Assembly (NCBI RefSeq): GCF_023074175.1
Contig: NZ_JADPKS010000058.1
Location: 1 to 35,881, forward strand
DNA length: 35,881 bases
Direction: 5' to 3'
DNA from: Bradyrhizobium sp. 139
GTDB lineage: Bacteria; Pseudomonadota; Alphaproteobacteria; Rhizobiales; Xanthobacteraceae
The notes beneath the pieces are model-generated. The model ran no database searches. It was given only the letters and a program-made list of their open reading frames with translations, and had not been told where the DNA came from. The position numbers were made by a program, and so were the translations under genes. Of the stretch, positions 1 to 8,319 are shown piece after piece (within the stretch, counting starts at the first letter, position 1; each line of letters begins with the position of its first letter).

Positions 1-2
1 GC

Positions 3-137
3 GTCAGTGCCGAGCACTGGCTCGCTGATGTTCTCGCGAAGCTCGTCAATGGTTGGCCTGCGGCGCGACTGGACGAACTGCTCCCTTGGGCGTCGATCTG
101 CACGATGCATGCACACGATCCGAGGCTGGCGGCATGA
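3..137 (+). mobile_element. IS66-family transposase (TnpC), C-terminal end only
   Basis: This frame is open from the window edge and encodes the last 44 residues of a protein ending in TGA at 135-137. It contains WLADVLAKL and RLDELLPW, the pattern that closes IS66-family TnpC transposases (usual form: a W/YLxDVLARI block followed by a RLxELLPW block). The rest of the transposase lies outside the window, so intactness cannot be judged. The stop overlaps the start of the next gene as ATGA, so the two were probably translated together. Confidence 0.72.
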
Positions 138-736
138 GCCTGAACACGACCGCGGTCCGGATCAAGGTGACCCTCAAGGACGTGAAACCGGAGGTGATGC
201 GGTGCCTTGTCGTGCCGCTCACGCTGCGCCTTGATCGGCTGCATTTGACGCTTCAGGAGGCATTCGGCTGGACGAACAGTCACCTCTTCGAGTTCTTCGC
301 TGGTGAGGCACATTGGGGGATTCCCGACCCCGACAATGATTACGGCCACCAGCCCATGGATGCCCGCAAAGCGCGGCTTTGCGATATCGTTCGAGAGACC
401 GGCGCCAAGACGATCCACTATCTCTATGACTTCGGCGACAGCTGGGATCACGTGATCAAGCTCGAAAAGTGGTTCGACAACACCACGACGGAGGGCATGC
501 CCTTCCTGCTCGAGGCCGCCGGTCGTTGTCCTCCGGAAGACGTCGGCGGTGCGCCAGGCTCTGCCGAATACCTCGACGCCATCAGCGACCCTGCTCATCC
601 GGAGCACGAACATATGCGCCGCTGGGGCCCTGAGCAGTTTGATCCCAACGTCGTCGACCGGAAGGCGCTCGAGGCCGCCGTCACCGCTTTGTCGGAAATA
701 TGGAAGCCGCGCCGGCGCACCACGCGTTCAAAATAG
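134..736 (+). CDS. Plasmid pRiA4b ORF-3 family protein
   Basis: This 200-residue protein matches the pRiA4b ORF-3-like family, whose biochemical role is not known. The visible signature is an N-terminal beta-rich segment (VRIKVTLKDVKPEVMR), the LHLTLQEAFGWTNSHLFEF block near residues 35-55, a YLYDFGDSWDH motif near residue 100 and a C-PPEDVGG motif near residue 135. I chose the ATG at 134 because family homology begins there; an earlier in-frame ATG at 53 would add residues that read as the IS66 transposase in another frame. The start overlaps the IS66 stop (ATGA). In rhizobia this family is often found next to IS66 or plasmid genes, so it is probably a passenger. The gene looks full length. 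Confidence 0.85.
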   Translation: MSLNTTAVRIKVTLKDVKPEVMRCLVVPLTLRLDRLHLTLQEAFGWTNSHLFEFFAGEAHWGIPDPDNDYGHQPMDARKARLCDIVRETGAKTIHYLYDFGDSWDHVIKLEKWFDNTTTEGMPFLLEAAGRCPPEDVGGAPGSAEYLDAISDPAHPEHEHMRRWGPEQFDPNVVDRKALEAAVTALSEIWKPRRRTTRSK

Positions 737-754
737 ACGTCAAGCACCAATCAA

Positions 755-1674
755 ATGGGCCTCAGAGCTACGCTTACGTTCAACGCGCTCTTCGCAAGTC
801 TCGATCCTGGTGACGAGGTAGTAATCCCCACACCATGCTGGGTCTCCTATCCCGATATGGTGGCGCTTGCCGGCGGCAAACCAGTCCTGGTCGACTGCCA
901 TGAAGTTGATGGCTTCAAGCTGCGGCCGCAGGCGTTGGCGGCGGCTATCACGCCGCGCACCAAGTGGCTGATGCTGAACTCGCCGTGCAATCCGACCGGC
1001 GCAGTCTACAGCCGAGACGAGCTGCGTGCGCTCGCCGCCGTGTTGCGCCGCAATCCACAGGTCTATTTGCGGTCGGACGACATCTACGAGAAGCTGACCT
1101 ACGACACTGACTTTGCCACCATGGCGGCGGTTGCGCCGGACCTCTCTGAGCGCACGTTACTGGTCAACGGCGTGTCCAAGGCCGATGCAATGACCGGCTG
1201 GCGCGTCGGCTATGGGGCTGGGCCGCTGTCGCTGATCAAGGCCATGAACCTCATCCAGGGCCAGACCTCCTCGCACACAAGCTCAATTTCTCAATATGCC
1301 GCCATTGAGGCGTTGTCCGGCGACCGGCGACATGTCAAGGAATTCGCAAGCGCGTTTCGGCAGCGTCGGGACCTCGTCGTCGCCAAGCTGAAACAGGCCG
1401 CCGGACTTTCGTGCCGCGTGCCCGAGGGGGCCTTCTACGTCTTCCCCTCTTGCGCCGGTGTGATTGGCAAGCGCACGCCGGAGGGCAAGGTGATCGAAAC
1501 CGATACCGATTTCGCGATGTATCTGCTCGAGGCCTTCGCCCTGGCCGTTGTCCCCGGCAGCGGCTTTATGGCTTCCCCTTATATCCGTATTTCCTATGCC
1601 TCCTCGGCCGAGGATCTTACTCGGGCCTGCGACCGCATCATCGCGGCCTGCGGCCCTGTCCTGAAAGGCTCCCC
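755..1674 (+). pseudogene. Class I PLP aminotransferase (aspartate aminotransferase-like), 5'-truncated
   Basis: About 305 residues of a fold-type I aminotransferase are present, missing roughly the first 95-100 residues. The coding match starts abruptly at the block preceding FNALFASLDPGDEVV. Preserved features include the WVSYPDMV block, the NSPCNPTGAVYS motif, a SDDIYE cofactor-binding segment, the NGVSKADAMTGWR block holding the PLP lysine, and YIRISYA near the C-terminus with the substrate-carboxylate arginine. The lost N-terminal arm makes a normal dimer unlikely. The frame continues without a stop into a PEP mutase-family protein. Next to that gene, one possible ancestral role is transamination of phosphonoalanine, but the family mostly contains aspartate and aromatic aminotransferases, so the substrate is inference. 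Confidence 0.75.
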
Positions 1675-2470
1675 GATGTCCTCTCCTGCCAAACGCCTTC
1701 GTGTCCGCATGGCCGAGACCGGCCTCGTCCACATCATGGCCGCCCATAGTCCTCTTTCTGCGATCCTCGCAGAAGAAGCCGGATTTGATGGCCTATGGGC
1801 CTCCGGTTTTGAGCTTTCGGCGCTCTACGGCCTGCCTGACATGAGCCTGATATCGATGACACAGCACCTGGACATGATGCGGGCGATCGCGGGACGCACG
1901 ACGCTTCCCATCGTCGCCGACATCGACACGGGCTATGGCAACGCGATCAATGTCATTCATGCCATCCGGGGAATACGAGCGGTCCGGCGCCAGCGCGGTC
2001 GTTATCGAAGACAAGTGTTTTTCCAAGGTGACGAGCCTCGCCGCCGATGGCCGTCAGGAGCTTCTTCACATCGAAGAGTTCCAGGGCAAAATCAGAGCCG
2101 CCGTCGCAGCAAGACAAAGTCCCGATTTTCTCGTGATTGCCCGCACCGAGGCGCTGATCGCGGGCCGCACGGCCCGGTAACGAGGAGATTATGTCGTGCC
2201 CGGATCCAGTCGCCGGCGGCGAGTTTTAGAAAGAGCGCGCGGTCGAGGCCGCGGATAGCGCGGTAATCGACATCCTCGACGCAGGCGGCATGACGCAGCT
2301 TGGCGGCTCGAGCTCTGCTTTCGAACCGCTTTTGCTGACGCAGCGTTTTCCTCGGCGAAGACGAAGCGTTGAAGCGAGGCCTGGCCTACGTAGAGGCAGG
2401 CGCCGACATGGTCCTGATCCATTCAAAGAAGAAGGATCCCTCCGAAATCGAAAGCTTCTCTCGGTACCCC
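1675..2470 (+). pseudogene. PEP mutase / phosphonopyruvate hydrolase / isocitrate lyase superfamily protein, broken
   Basis: Three reading frames are needed to follow this protein. Frame one (1675 to about 1975) gives the N-terminus with LVHIMAAHSPLSAILAEEAG, GLWASGFELSALYG and VADIDTGYGN, the metal and substrate strands of the superfamily. Frame two (about 1972 to 2180) gives SGASAVVIEDKCFSK and DFLVIARTEALIAG; the EDK motif is the active-site lid typical of PEP mutases and phosphonopyruvate hydrolases. After an unrelated stretch of about 185 bases a third piece (about 2369-2470) reads [22 protein letters not shown]. The protein then ends well short of family length (about 290 residues). The lid with a K-S-L type tail resembles phosphonopyruvate hydrolase more than PEP mutase; that choice is tentative. 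It cannot be functional as sequenced. Confidence 0.72.
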
Positions 2471-2524
2471 CTTTTTCTCATTCTCGGCAGGCCTAACCGA
2501 TCACGCTGTTGCCTTTTTGTGCGG

Positions 2525-2616
2525 ATTCCGATTTATTCCGGCCGGGTATTCCGACTTGAAGCCGGCCACGATTCCGAAATGAAACCGGCTGGCATTCCGA
2601 TTTGAAGCCGGCTGGG
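2525..2616. repeat. Four tandem 23-bp repeats, IS21-type terminal repeats
   Basis: ATTCCG begins at 2525, 2548, 2571 and 2594, an exact 23-base period. Each unit reads ATTCCG, a variable A/T-rich triplet or quadruplet, then a GAAGCCGGC-like core. The units are similar but not identical. IS21-family elements carry multiple terminal repeats at their ends, and an istB fragment abuts this block, so this is best read as the surviving right end of an IS21-like element. Confidence 0.7.
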
Positions 2617-2639
2617 GTTTTGGAAGTCGGCGTTTTCGT

Positions 2640-2703
2640 TTGGGTACCAGCGATCGACGGGCAGCTGGCTGGTGACGATAATCGAGCATCGGGAACGGCG
2701 GCG
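2640..2703 (-). mobile_element. IS21 istB fragment (TSQLPVDRW segment)
   Basis: Minus-strand translation gives a serine-arginine-rich lead followed by SIIVTSQLPVDRWY, a hallmark stretch of the IstB ATPase helper protein found shortly after its Walker B region. It is followed on the minus strand by the IS21-end repeats, the order expected at the 3' end of istB, except that the last part of istB is missing. It is one of three istB pieces here and is in the opposite orientation to the piece at 2913-3028. Confidence 0.65.
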
Positions 2704-2912
2704 ACCCACTGTCCTCCTCGGATGGGTGCAACGTTTACCGTCGCAGAAGGCACTGTTTGCAATGAATCGTGGAAGCCTTCACGCATAAGGCTCCTTCCCA
2801 AGCGATCTATATGACTGATGAGCCTGGCAGCGTACAAGACCGCATTTCACGCCATGGGGAGCCAGCGAGGAATGACAACCTCTGCCTGAGATTGCAACGC
2901 GGCCCGTGAAAC

Positions 2913-3028
2913 CATTTGCTTGCATTGATCGCACGACTTGATTTGCTGATCCTGGACGACTGGGGACCAGAACCTCTCGACGCCGACCAGCGCCGTGATT
3001 GCTCGAAATCGTCGAGGATCGATACGAA
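2913..3028 (+). mobile_element. IS21 istB fragment (Walker B segment), inverted
   Basis: Plus-strand translation gives ALIARLDLLILDDWGPEPL, the Walker B region of the IS21 IstB ATPase. It is followed, after a one-base deletion at about 2999, by LLEIVEDRYE. These residues belong between the piece encoded on the minus strand at 3033-3150 and the one at 2640-2703. The segment is therefore inverted relative to both neighbours, and its end sits within about 5 bases of the end of the upstream piece. Confidence 0.7.
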
Positions 3029-3032
3029 TCCC

Positions 3033-3155
3033 CGCCCGGAGCATCTTGGTGTAACGGCCGTCGGCGCGGCCGAGTGCGAGGGCGGCGAAGAGACGCGGCG
3101 CACGATGGTAGGCAACTGAGAAGTCGTCTCGGCAAGCCTTGTTGCCAAGGGAGTC
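3033..3155 (-). mobile_element. IS21 istB fragment (pre-Walker B segment)
   Basis: The minus strand encodes LGNKACRDDFSVAYHRAPR and then LFAALALGRADGRYTKMLRA. This is the region of IstB between the P-loop and Walker B. A short PTGT just before it may be the relic of the P-loop (normally GxxGxGKS), with the GKSWLACA part deleted. It is fused directly to the end of the M20 peptidase N-terminal half. Confidence 0.65.
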
Positions 3156-3681
3156 CCGGTCGGAGAACCAACGATGATGCAGGTGGTCGTTGGGCAACGA
3201 AGCATCGGTCGGACACCGACAATTCCAACCTCCTCGTCATACGATAGCGACAGGTAGATTGGGAACAACAGCTCTTGTCTTGCCAGGCGAGGAAGCGCGG
3301 CGAGGCAAGCTGCGATGAAGCCCTTCATGTCGCACGCACCTCGGCCGTATAGTCTGTTGTCACGCTTGTCGAGTTTGAACGGGTCTGATTTCCAAGAACT
3401 TTCGACCGCTGGAACTGTATCCGTGTGTCCAGACAGCACGAGACCTTGCTTCGCCGCAGGTCCAAATGTGATCCAGAGCGCTGCCTTGGCTTTTGAATCG
3501 GAAGAGAACCTCTCCACGGTTGCGCCGAGTGCGGTCACATAGGCCTCTACCCAGTCGACCAGCGGCAAATTTGACTTGCTGCTTGTCGTGTCCATTGAAA
3601 TGAGCGTTTCCAAAATGGACACCGCTTTCGGCAGCATGTCGGGTCTGGCGTGATCTTTTTCCCTGTTGGCTCCGCTCAGGG

Positions 3682-4536
3682 TATCTCTATCGCGCCAAAG
3701 AGGACGGCCGCGGAACGCATCGCTTCTTCGAGCGGGAGATGGATCAGCAGGTGCAGCGACGCCGCGAGATGGAGCTTGATATGCGCCGCGCCTTTGCCAG
3801 CAGCGAATTCGAGCTGCACTATCAGCCGTTGGTTGACATCGCGAGCGACAAGATCTCAGGTTTTGAGGCGCTTCTCCGCTGGCCGCACCCAGGGAAGGGC
3901 AAGATCTCGCCGGCCGAGTTTATTCCCCTCGCGGAGGAAATCGGGCTGATCGGGCCCATCGGAGAATGGGTGCTGCGCGAAGCCTGTAACGAGGCGGTAA
4001 ATTGGCCGTCGGAGATCAAGGTCGCGGTTAATCTGTCGCCCGTACAGTTCCGCAGCCGCAATCTGGTTCAGGTGGTGATTTCAGCGCTGGCGAATTCCGG
4101 CTTGGCCCCGACGCGGCTCGAGCTTGAAATCACCGAATCTGTGTTTTTAGCGGAGACGGAGGCAAATCTTGCGATCCTGCACCAGCTTCGCGAGCTTGGC
4201 GTCTCCATATCGCTGGATGATTTTGGAACGGGCTATTCGAGCCTCAGCTACTTGCGCAGCTTTCCCTTCGACAAGATCAAGATCGATCGCTCATTTGTGA
4301 AGGATCTGGCCAAACCCTCTGATTGCGGCGCCATCGTGCGGGCGATCTCGGGCCTCGGCCGGAGCCTCAACATCACGACGACAGCGGAAGGGGTGGAGAC
4401 TACGGAGCAGCTCGATTGGCTTCGTGCCGAGGGCTGCAACGAGGTGCAAGGATTCTTGTTCAGCGGCGCCAGGCCATCCGTCGAGGTGGGGCAGCTCCTG
4501 GTTCGCTTTGGCGCAAGGGCGTCCAAGGCGGCATGA
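3682..4536 (+). pseudogene. EAL-domain c-di-GMP phosphodiesterase, remnant of a GGDEF-EAL protein
   Basis: From the first ATG at 3739 this would be a 265-residue stand-alone EAL domain. Coding similarity extends upstream to about 3682 as LYRAKEDGRGTHRFF, the tail of a GGDEF domain, so the gene is the 3' part of a longer GGDEF-EAL protein. The EAL domain itself looks intact: FEALLRW (the EAL signature), NLSPVQF, LEITES, LDDFGTGYSSL, KIKIDRSFV, AEGVET and QGFLFS are all present, covering the usual metal and catalytic positions. It could in principle still hydrolyse c-di-GMP if translated from 3739. No clear promoter or strong ribosome binding site is visible, and the sensory part is gone. Confidence 0.8.
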
Positions 4537-4689
4537 ATTGCCGCTCCCGCAGGAACAGGTCCGTCACGTTGAGGGTTCGCAAACCGAACCCGATCAGGCC
4601 ACGAGGTCGTTCGACGCCGACCCTGCCCCGCATGTGTTGATCTCGGACACTTATCGCGCGCCTTGACCGCGGAAGTGCGTGGCCTGGAG

Positions 4690-5496
4690 TCAATGGGGTA
4701 CTTCAGCGCTCTTCTGGGCGGCAGCCGGCACCAGATGCACGATCCGATACCCGTTCTGGTGCAGGTAGCGTAGGAACGCCGGCAGCATGGCCGCCGTCCG
4801 CGTCTGCGCATCATGCAGCAGAATGATGCCCTTACGAGCGGCCTCGAGCCGCTCGATCAAGATTCTGAGCTCTTGCTCTGGGGTTATGTTCTCCCAGTCG
4901 CTCGCCCAAAGGTCAGCTCCGAACACGACAATTCCGCGCGACTGCAAGAGATCGAGCGTCGCTGGCGGCGCGTCGAAGTAGGGGAACCGGAAGAAGGGTG
5001 TCGAGGGCATTTTGGTGGACACACCGTTGAGCGCCATTTCAACGGCGGCGATACCGCGCTCGATGTCCTCCTTCGCGTGCTCGAACGGGATCTTCGACAT
5101 CATCGGATGCGACCAGCTGTGGTGCGCTACGGTGTGGCCCTGGGCGGCCATACGCCGCAAGAGCTCGGGAAACTCCGCCGAGGATCGGCCGACCAGAAAG
5201 AACGTGGCTAGCGCGCATTCCTGTGCGAGCGCCGCCAGCACCTTATCCGTGTTCGGCGGGCGCGGTCCGTCATCGAAGGTGAGGACGACTTCATGGTCCG
5301 CCAGAGGAAGCGTCTCTGGAAAGTTCTTCAGCCCCACGCGCGGGAAGAGCGCCGCATCGACAGCGAGCACCCGCGCCGTGCCGAGCGCATCCCGCCGATT
5401 GCAGCTAGAGGCGTCTGTCACGGCCATACCGGCGAGCAACGCTAGCCCAGCGCAGCCCATGCGAAAAGCTAATCTAGGCGGGCGCAACTCTGTCAT
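4690..5496 (-). CDS. Polysaccharide deacetylase family protein (NodB homology domain), exported
   Basis: This 268-residue protein begins with a signal-peptide-like stretch (basic LRPPRLAFR, then GCAGLALLAGMAV). The carbohydrate esterase 4 motifs occur in order: TFDDGP (motif 1, catalytic base and metal Asp) near residue 73, HHSWSH (motif 2, metal histidines) near 125, FFRFPYF (motif 3) near 167, a GADLWASDW segment (motif 4) near 192 and LLHDAQ (motif 5) near 225. It should deacetylate N- or O-acetylated sugars of chitin-, peptidoglycan- or exopolysaccharide-type polymers in the periplasm or outside the cell. Nodulation NodB belongs to the same fold but lacks a signal peptide, so this is not NodB itself. 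Nothing indicates damage. It stands alone, with no operon partner visible. Confidence 0.88.
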   Translation of the reverse strand: MTELRPPRLAFRMGCAGLALLAGMAVTDASSCNRRDALGTARVLAVDAALFPRVGLKNFPETLPLADHEVVLTFDDGPRPPNTDKVLAALAQECALATFFLVGRSSAEFPELLRRMAAQGHTVAHHSWSHPMMSKIPFEHAKEDIERGIAAVEMALNGVSTKMPSTPFFRFPYFDAPPATLDLLQSRGIVVFGADLWASDWENITPEQELRILIERLEAARKGIILLHDAQTRTAAMLPAFLRYLHQNGYRIVHLVPAAAQKSAEVPH

Positions 5497-5909
5497 CGCG
5501 CTTTAGTGCGACCCTAATTGTTGGTGAGCCCCGTGGTGCTCAGCAGACTATCTGATCGGCATCGCGGGATTCCGGCGCATCGAGGGTATGTCGTGCGCAA
5601 AACGGTCGTCGAACGTCCGTTATCCGCTCGAACCGCTCCTGCTGGCTGTCTTGCTTGAGCTGGAGGCACGCGGCTGGGCTCGGACAATGGCTGCTGTCCG
5701 TCTTTCGGAAGATCAGTGCCTTCGCGCGCACCCTGGACGATCGCGCAGGATGCGGAAGGCCGCATCGAGAATGCCCGCAGCGCTCGTTGGAGGTTCGAGA
5801 GCCAATTTTCAGGGCGGCGCCGCCGATCCTGCGCTGCGACGCGCGTGATTGCGAGCTAGCGGTGCCTTTTCTTGTGTGCTGCCCGCGGTCATGACCACAT
5901 TTCCAATCC
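5497..5909. other. Intergenic stretch upstream of traG, no recognised gene
   Basis: Several short open frames exist on both strands, but none has a recognisable domain, and codon patterns do not favour one frame throughout. In ICEs of this kind the relaxase gene commonly precedes traG; I could not recognise any relaxase sequence here. Confidence 0.5.
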
Positions 5910-7886
5910 ATGTCAGCGACGAAAATCATTTGGCATCAAGTGGTCCTGGTTTGTCTGGTCGTGCTCGCCTTCCTGTGGGCTGCGACCGAATGGACCGCGT
6001 GGCGCCTTGCCTTTCAACCCCAGCTTGGACCGGCCTGGTTCAAGCTCGGGGACTGGCCGGTCTACCAGCCGGCAGCCTTCTTCGTCTGGTGGTTCCAATT
6101 CGATGCCTACGCACCTGTTATCTTCCTGCAGGGCGGGGCGATTGCCGCCGGCGGCGGCATCGCGGCAATTGCTTTAGCCATGGCGCTGTCGGTCCTTCGG
6201 GCACACGAGGCGAGGGACGTCACCACCTACGGCTCGGCGCGCTGGGCTGATACGCGGGAAGTCAGGCGCGCAGGCCTATTAGGGGATGAGGGCATCGTGC
6301 TCGGCCGGTTTCAAGGTCATTATCTGCGGCATGACGGTCCTGAGCATGTGCTCTGCTTTGCGCCGACCCGTTCAGGCAAGGGCGTCGGCCTTGTCATCCC
6401 AACCCTTCTGACCTGGCCGGCATCGACCATTGTTCATGACATCAAAGGCGAAAACTTCCAGCTGACCTCCGGTTGGCGCGCGCGTTTTGGCCCCGTGCTG
6501 GTGTTCGACCCCACAAATCCCGCCAGCGCCGCTTACAATCCGCTTCTCGAGATCCGCCGCGGAGATTGCGAGGTCAGAGACGCCCAAAACATCGCCGACA
6601 TCCTCGTTGACCCTGAAGGGGCGCTCGAGCGGCGCAATCATTGGGAAAAGACCAGCCATTCGCTGCTCGTCGGCGCGATCCTGCATGTGCTCTACGCTGA
6701 AACCGACAAGACGCTCGCGGGCGTCGCGAATTTTCTGTCCGACGCTGCCCGCCCGATCGAGGCGACGCTGAACGCTATGCTGGCAACGGCTCATCTTGGC
6801 ACCAGCGTCCATCCTGTGGTTGCCTCAGCTGCGCGAGAGCTTCTCAACAAAAGCGAGAACGAGCGTTCCGGCGTTCTCTCAACCGCTATGAGCTTCCTCG
6901 GGCTGTACCGCGATCCAGTGGTTGCCTGGATCACCGCACGGAGCGCCTGGCGCATCCGTGATCTCGTCGACGGACCTCGACCCGTCTCGCTCTACCTGGT
7001 CGTTCCGCCGTCCGATATCGTTCGGACAAAGCCATTGATGCGGCTCATCCTCAACCAGATCGGGCGGCGATTGACCGAGAGCCTGGATCCCGACCGGCGC
7101 CGGCAGAAGCTCCTCCTGATGCTCGACGAGTTTGCAGCTCTTGGCCGGCTCGACTTCTTCGAGAGCCAGCTTGCCTTTATGGCCGGCTATGGCATCCGCA
7201 GCTTTCTCATCACCCAAAGCCTCAATCAGCTCGAACGTGCCTATGGGCCGAACCATGCGATCCTCGACAATTGCCATGTGCGCATCGCTTTCTCGACCAA
7301 TGACGAGCGGACTGCTAAGCGCGTCTCCGACGCGCTGGGGACCGCCACCGAGCTGCGTGCCATGAAGAACTACGCCGGCCACCGGTTAAGCCCATGGCTT
7401 GGACACCTGATGGTGAGCCGCCAGGAAACCTCGCGGCCCTTGCTGACGCCCGGCGAAGTCATGCAGCTCTCACCAAAAGAGGCGATCGTGATGGTTTCCG
7501 GGGTGCACCCGGTGCGGGCGACCAAGGTCCGCTACTACGAGGATCTACAGTTCCAGCGGCGGGTGCTGAAGCCACCAGGGCCCAAAAGTGTCACCTTGGC
7601 TGCGCAGGGCGATGACTGGTTATCGCGAGCGCCCATCGCTCCCTCGGCCGAGCTGCTCACCAGCCGCAAGCGCAGGAGCGAGGACCGGAACGCGGGCCTT
7701 CGCCGGGAGCCGGAACTGCCGCAGCATGAGGAGGTCGAGGTGACGGTGCCGCTTGCCGAACACGAGTTCGATGCAGAACTGGACGAGGGTGACGCCGATG
7801 CCGTCCAGGCGCAAGCCTTCAGCCAGTCTATGCAGGGCGTCGCGCGAAACGTCAGCCTCGACCCTGACGATGGCATGGACCTCTGA
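5910..7886 (+). CDS. traG: Type IV conjugal coupling protein TraG/VirD4
   Basis: This 658-residue protein is the inner-membrane coupling ATPase that hands the relaxase-DNA complex to the mating pore. Two membrane segments lie at about residues 8-28 and 66-94. The TYGSARWA block that opens the cytoplasmic domain is near 106, the Walker A APTRSGKGVG at 151-160, HDIKGENF shortly after, and Walker B LLLMLDEFAALG near residue 400, followed by FLITQSLNQLERAYG. Length is typical for the family. The ATG at 5910 is the natural start because the membrane segment follows at once. A small ribbon-helix-helix gene begins 11 bases after the stop, suggesting one transcript. The gene appears intact even though the mating pore it serves has lost trbE. 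Confidence 0.95.
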   Translation: MSATKIIWHQVVLVCLVVLAFLWAATEWTAWRLAFQPQLGPAWFKLGDWPVYQPAAFFVWWFQFDAYAPVIFLQGGAIAAGGGIAAIALAMALSVLRAHEARDVTTYGSARWADTREVRRAGLLGDEGIVLGRFQGHYLRHDGPEHVLCFAPTRSGKGVGLVIPTLLTWPASTIVHDIKGENFQLTSGWRARFGPVLVFDPTNPASAAYNPLLEIRRGDCEVRDAQNIADILVDPEGALERRNHWEKTSHSLLVGAILHVLYAETDKTLAGVANFLSDAARPIEATLNAMLATAHLGTSVHPVVASAARELLNKSENERSGVLSTAMSFLGLYRDPVVAWITARSAWRIRDLVDGPRPVSLYLVVPPSDIVRTKPLMRLILNQIGRRLTESLDPDRRRQKLLLMLDEFAALGRLDFFESQLAFMAGYGIRSFLITQSLNQLERAYGPNHAILDNCHVRIAFSTNDERTAKRVSDALGTATELRAMKNYAGHRLSPWLGHLMVSRQETSRPLLTPGEVMQLSPKEAIVMVSGVHPVRATKVRYYEDLQFQRRVLKPPGPKSVTLAAQGDDWLSRAPIAPSAELLTSRKRRSEDRNAGLRREPELPQHEEVEVTVPLAEHEFDAELDEGDADAVQAQAFSQSMQGVARNVSLDPDDGMDL

Positions 7887-7896
7887 ACCCGTCCAA

Positions 7897-8319
7897 ATGA
7901 AGAAAGTTCAGCTCAGCATCTATCTAGATCCGGCGATCTCCAAAAACCTCGACAGCTTCGCAAATCATCGCGGCCAGCCCAAGTCGCTGGTCGCGGAGGC
8001 CGCGATCGCCTCGTTCCTTTCACCTGATGATTCCGAGCGGCGCGAGGCGGCGATCGCCAAACGGCTCGACCGGACCGCGCGCGTGCTCGAACGGCTCGAG
8101 CGCAATGACGTTGTGACACTCGAGACGATCGCGCTGTTCATCCGCTTCTGGCTGACCTCGACCCCGGCGCTTCCCGAACAATCAGGTGCGGCCGCGCGCG
8201 CCAAAGGAGCTGAGCGCTACAGCCGCTTTGTTGAAGCGCTCGGACGGCGGCTGTCCAGCGGATCAACCCTTCTCAAAGAAGTGAGTATGGACGTTGATGC
8301 CTCTGAGAAACCTGGGTGA
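7897..8319 (+). CDS. Ribbon-helix-helix (CopG-like) protein downstream of traG
   Basis: The start is the ATG at 7897, giving 140 residues. It begins KKVQLSIYLDPAI, a short beta strand, followed by a helix-turn-helix pair (ISKNLDSFANHRG and SLVAEAAIASFL), the usual ribbon-helix-helix DNA-binding arrangement. The rest is a charged, coiled-coil-prone stretch (RREAAIAKRLDRTARVLERL) and a hydrophobic segment (ETIALFIRFWLTSTPALP). Genes of this type commonly lie between traG and trbB in rhizobial ICEs, probably as repressors or accessory DNA-binding factors of transfer. It is 11 bases behind traG. A longer frame starting at 7753 inside traG was rejected because the family match begins at 7897. Confidence 0.8.
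   Translation: MKKVQLSIYLDPAISKNLDSFANHRGQPKSLVAEAAIASFLSPDDSERREAAIAKRLDRTARVLERLERNDVVTLETIALFIRFWLTSTPALPEQSGAAARAKGAERYSRFVEALGRRLSSGSTLLKEVSMDVDASEKPG

Larger units (their letters stand above)
2709..3637 (-). pseudogene. M20 family metallopeptidase (acetylornithine deacetylase/ArgE-like), interrupted
   Basis: The N-terminal part runs on the minus strand from 3637 to about 3160. It has SGHTDTVP (first metal-binding His/Asp), LYGRGACDMKGF (bridging Asp) and LSYDEEVG (catalytic Glu plus metal Glu), followed by TCIIVG at the usual end of the first catalytic half. IS21 istB sequence then intervenes for about 240 bases. M20 coding resumes at about 2922 with GFTGRVAISGRGCHSSLAP, the start of the dimerisation domain containing its conserved His, continues with YAARLISHIDRLG in another frame, and stops at VAPIRGGQ near 2709. 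The C-terminal catalytic half is absent. The two parts are collinear. ArgE-like enzymes hydrolyse N-acyl amino acids with zinc; this one must be inactive. Confidence 0.75.

Noticed and set aside
2525..2616. Short regular repeats considered as a CRISPR array
   Set aside because: Units are contiguous with no spacers, and they abut IS21 istB sequence.
4690..5496. Polysaccharide deacetylase considered as nodulation NodB
   Set aside because: It has a signal-peptide-like N-terminus and no nod gene neighbours or nod box.
5497..5909. Search for a relaxase C-terminus or a transposase upstream of traG
   Set aside because: A few residues looked vaguely similar to a transposase-associated domain, but nothing was convincing.
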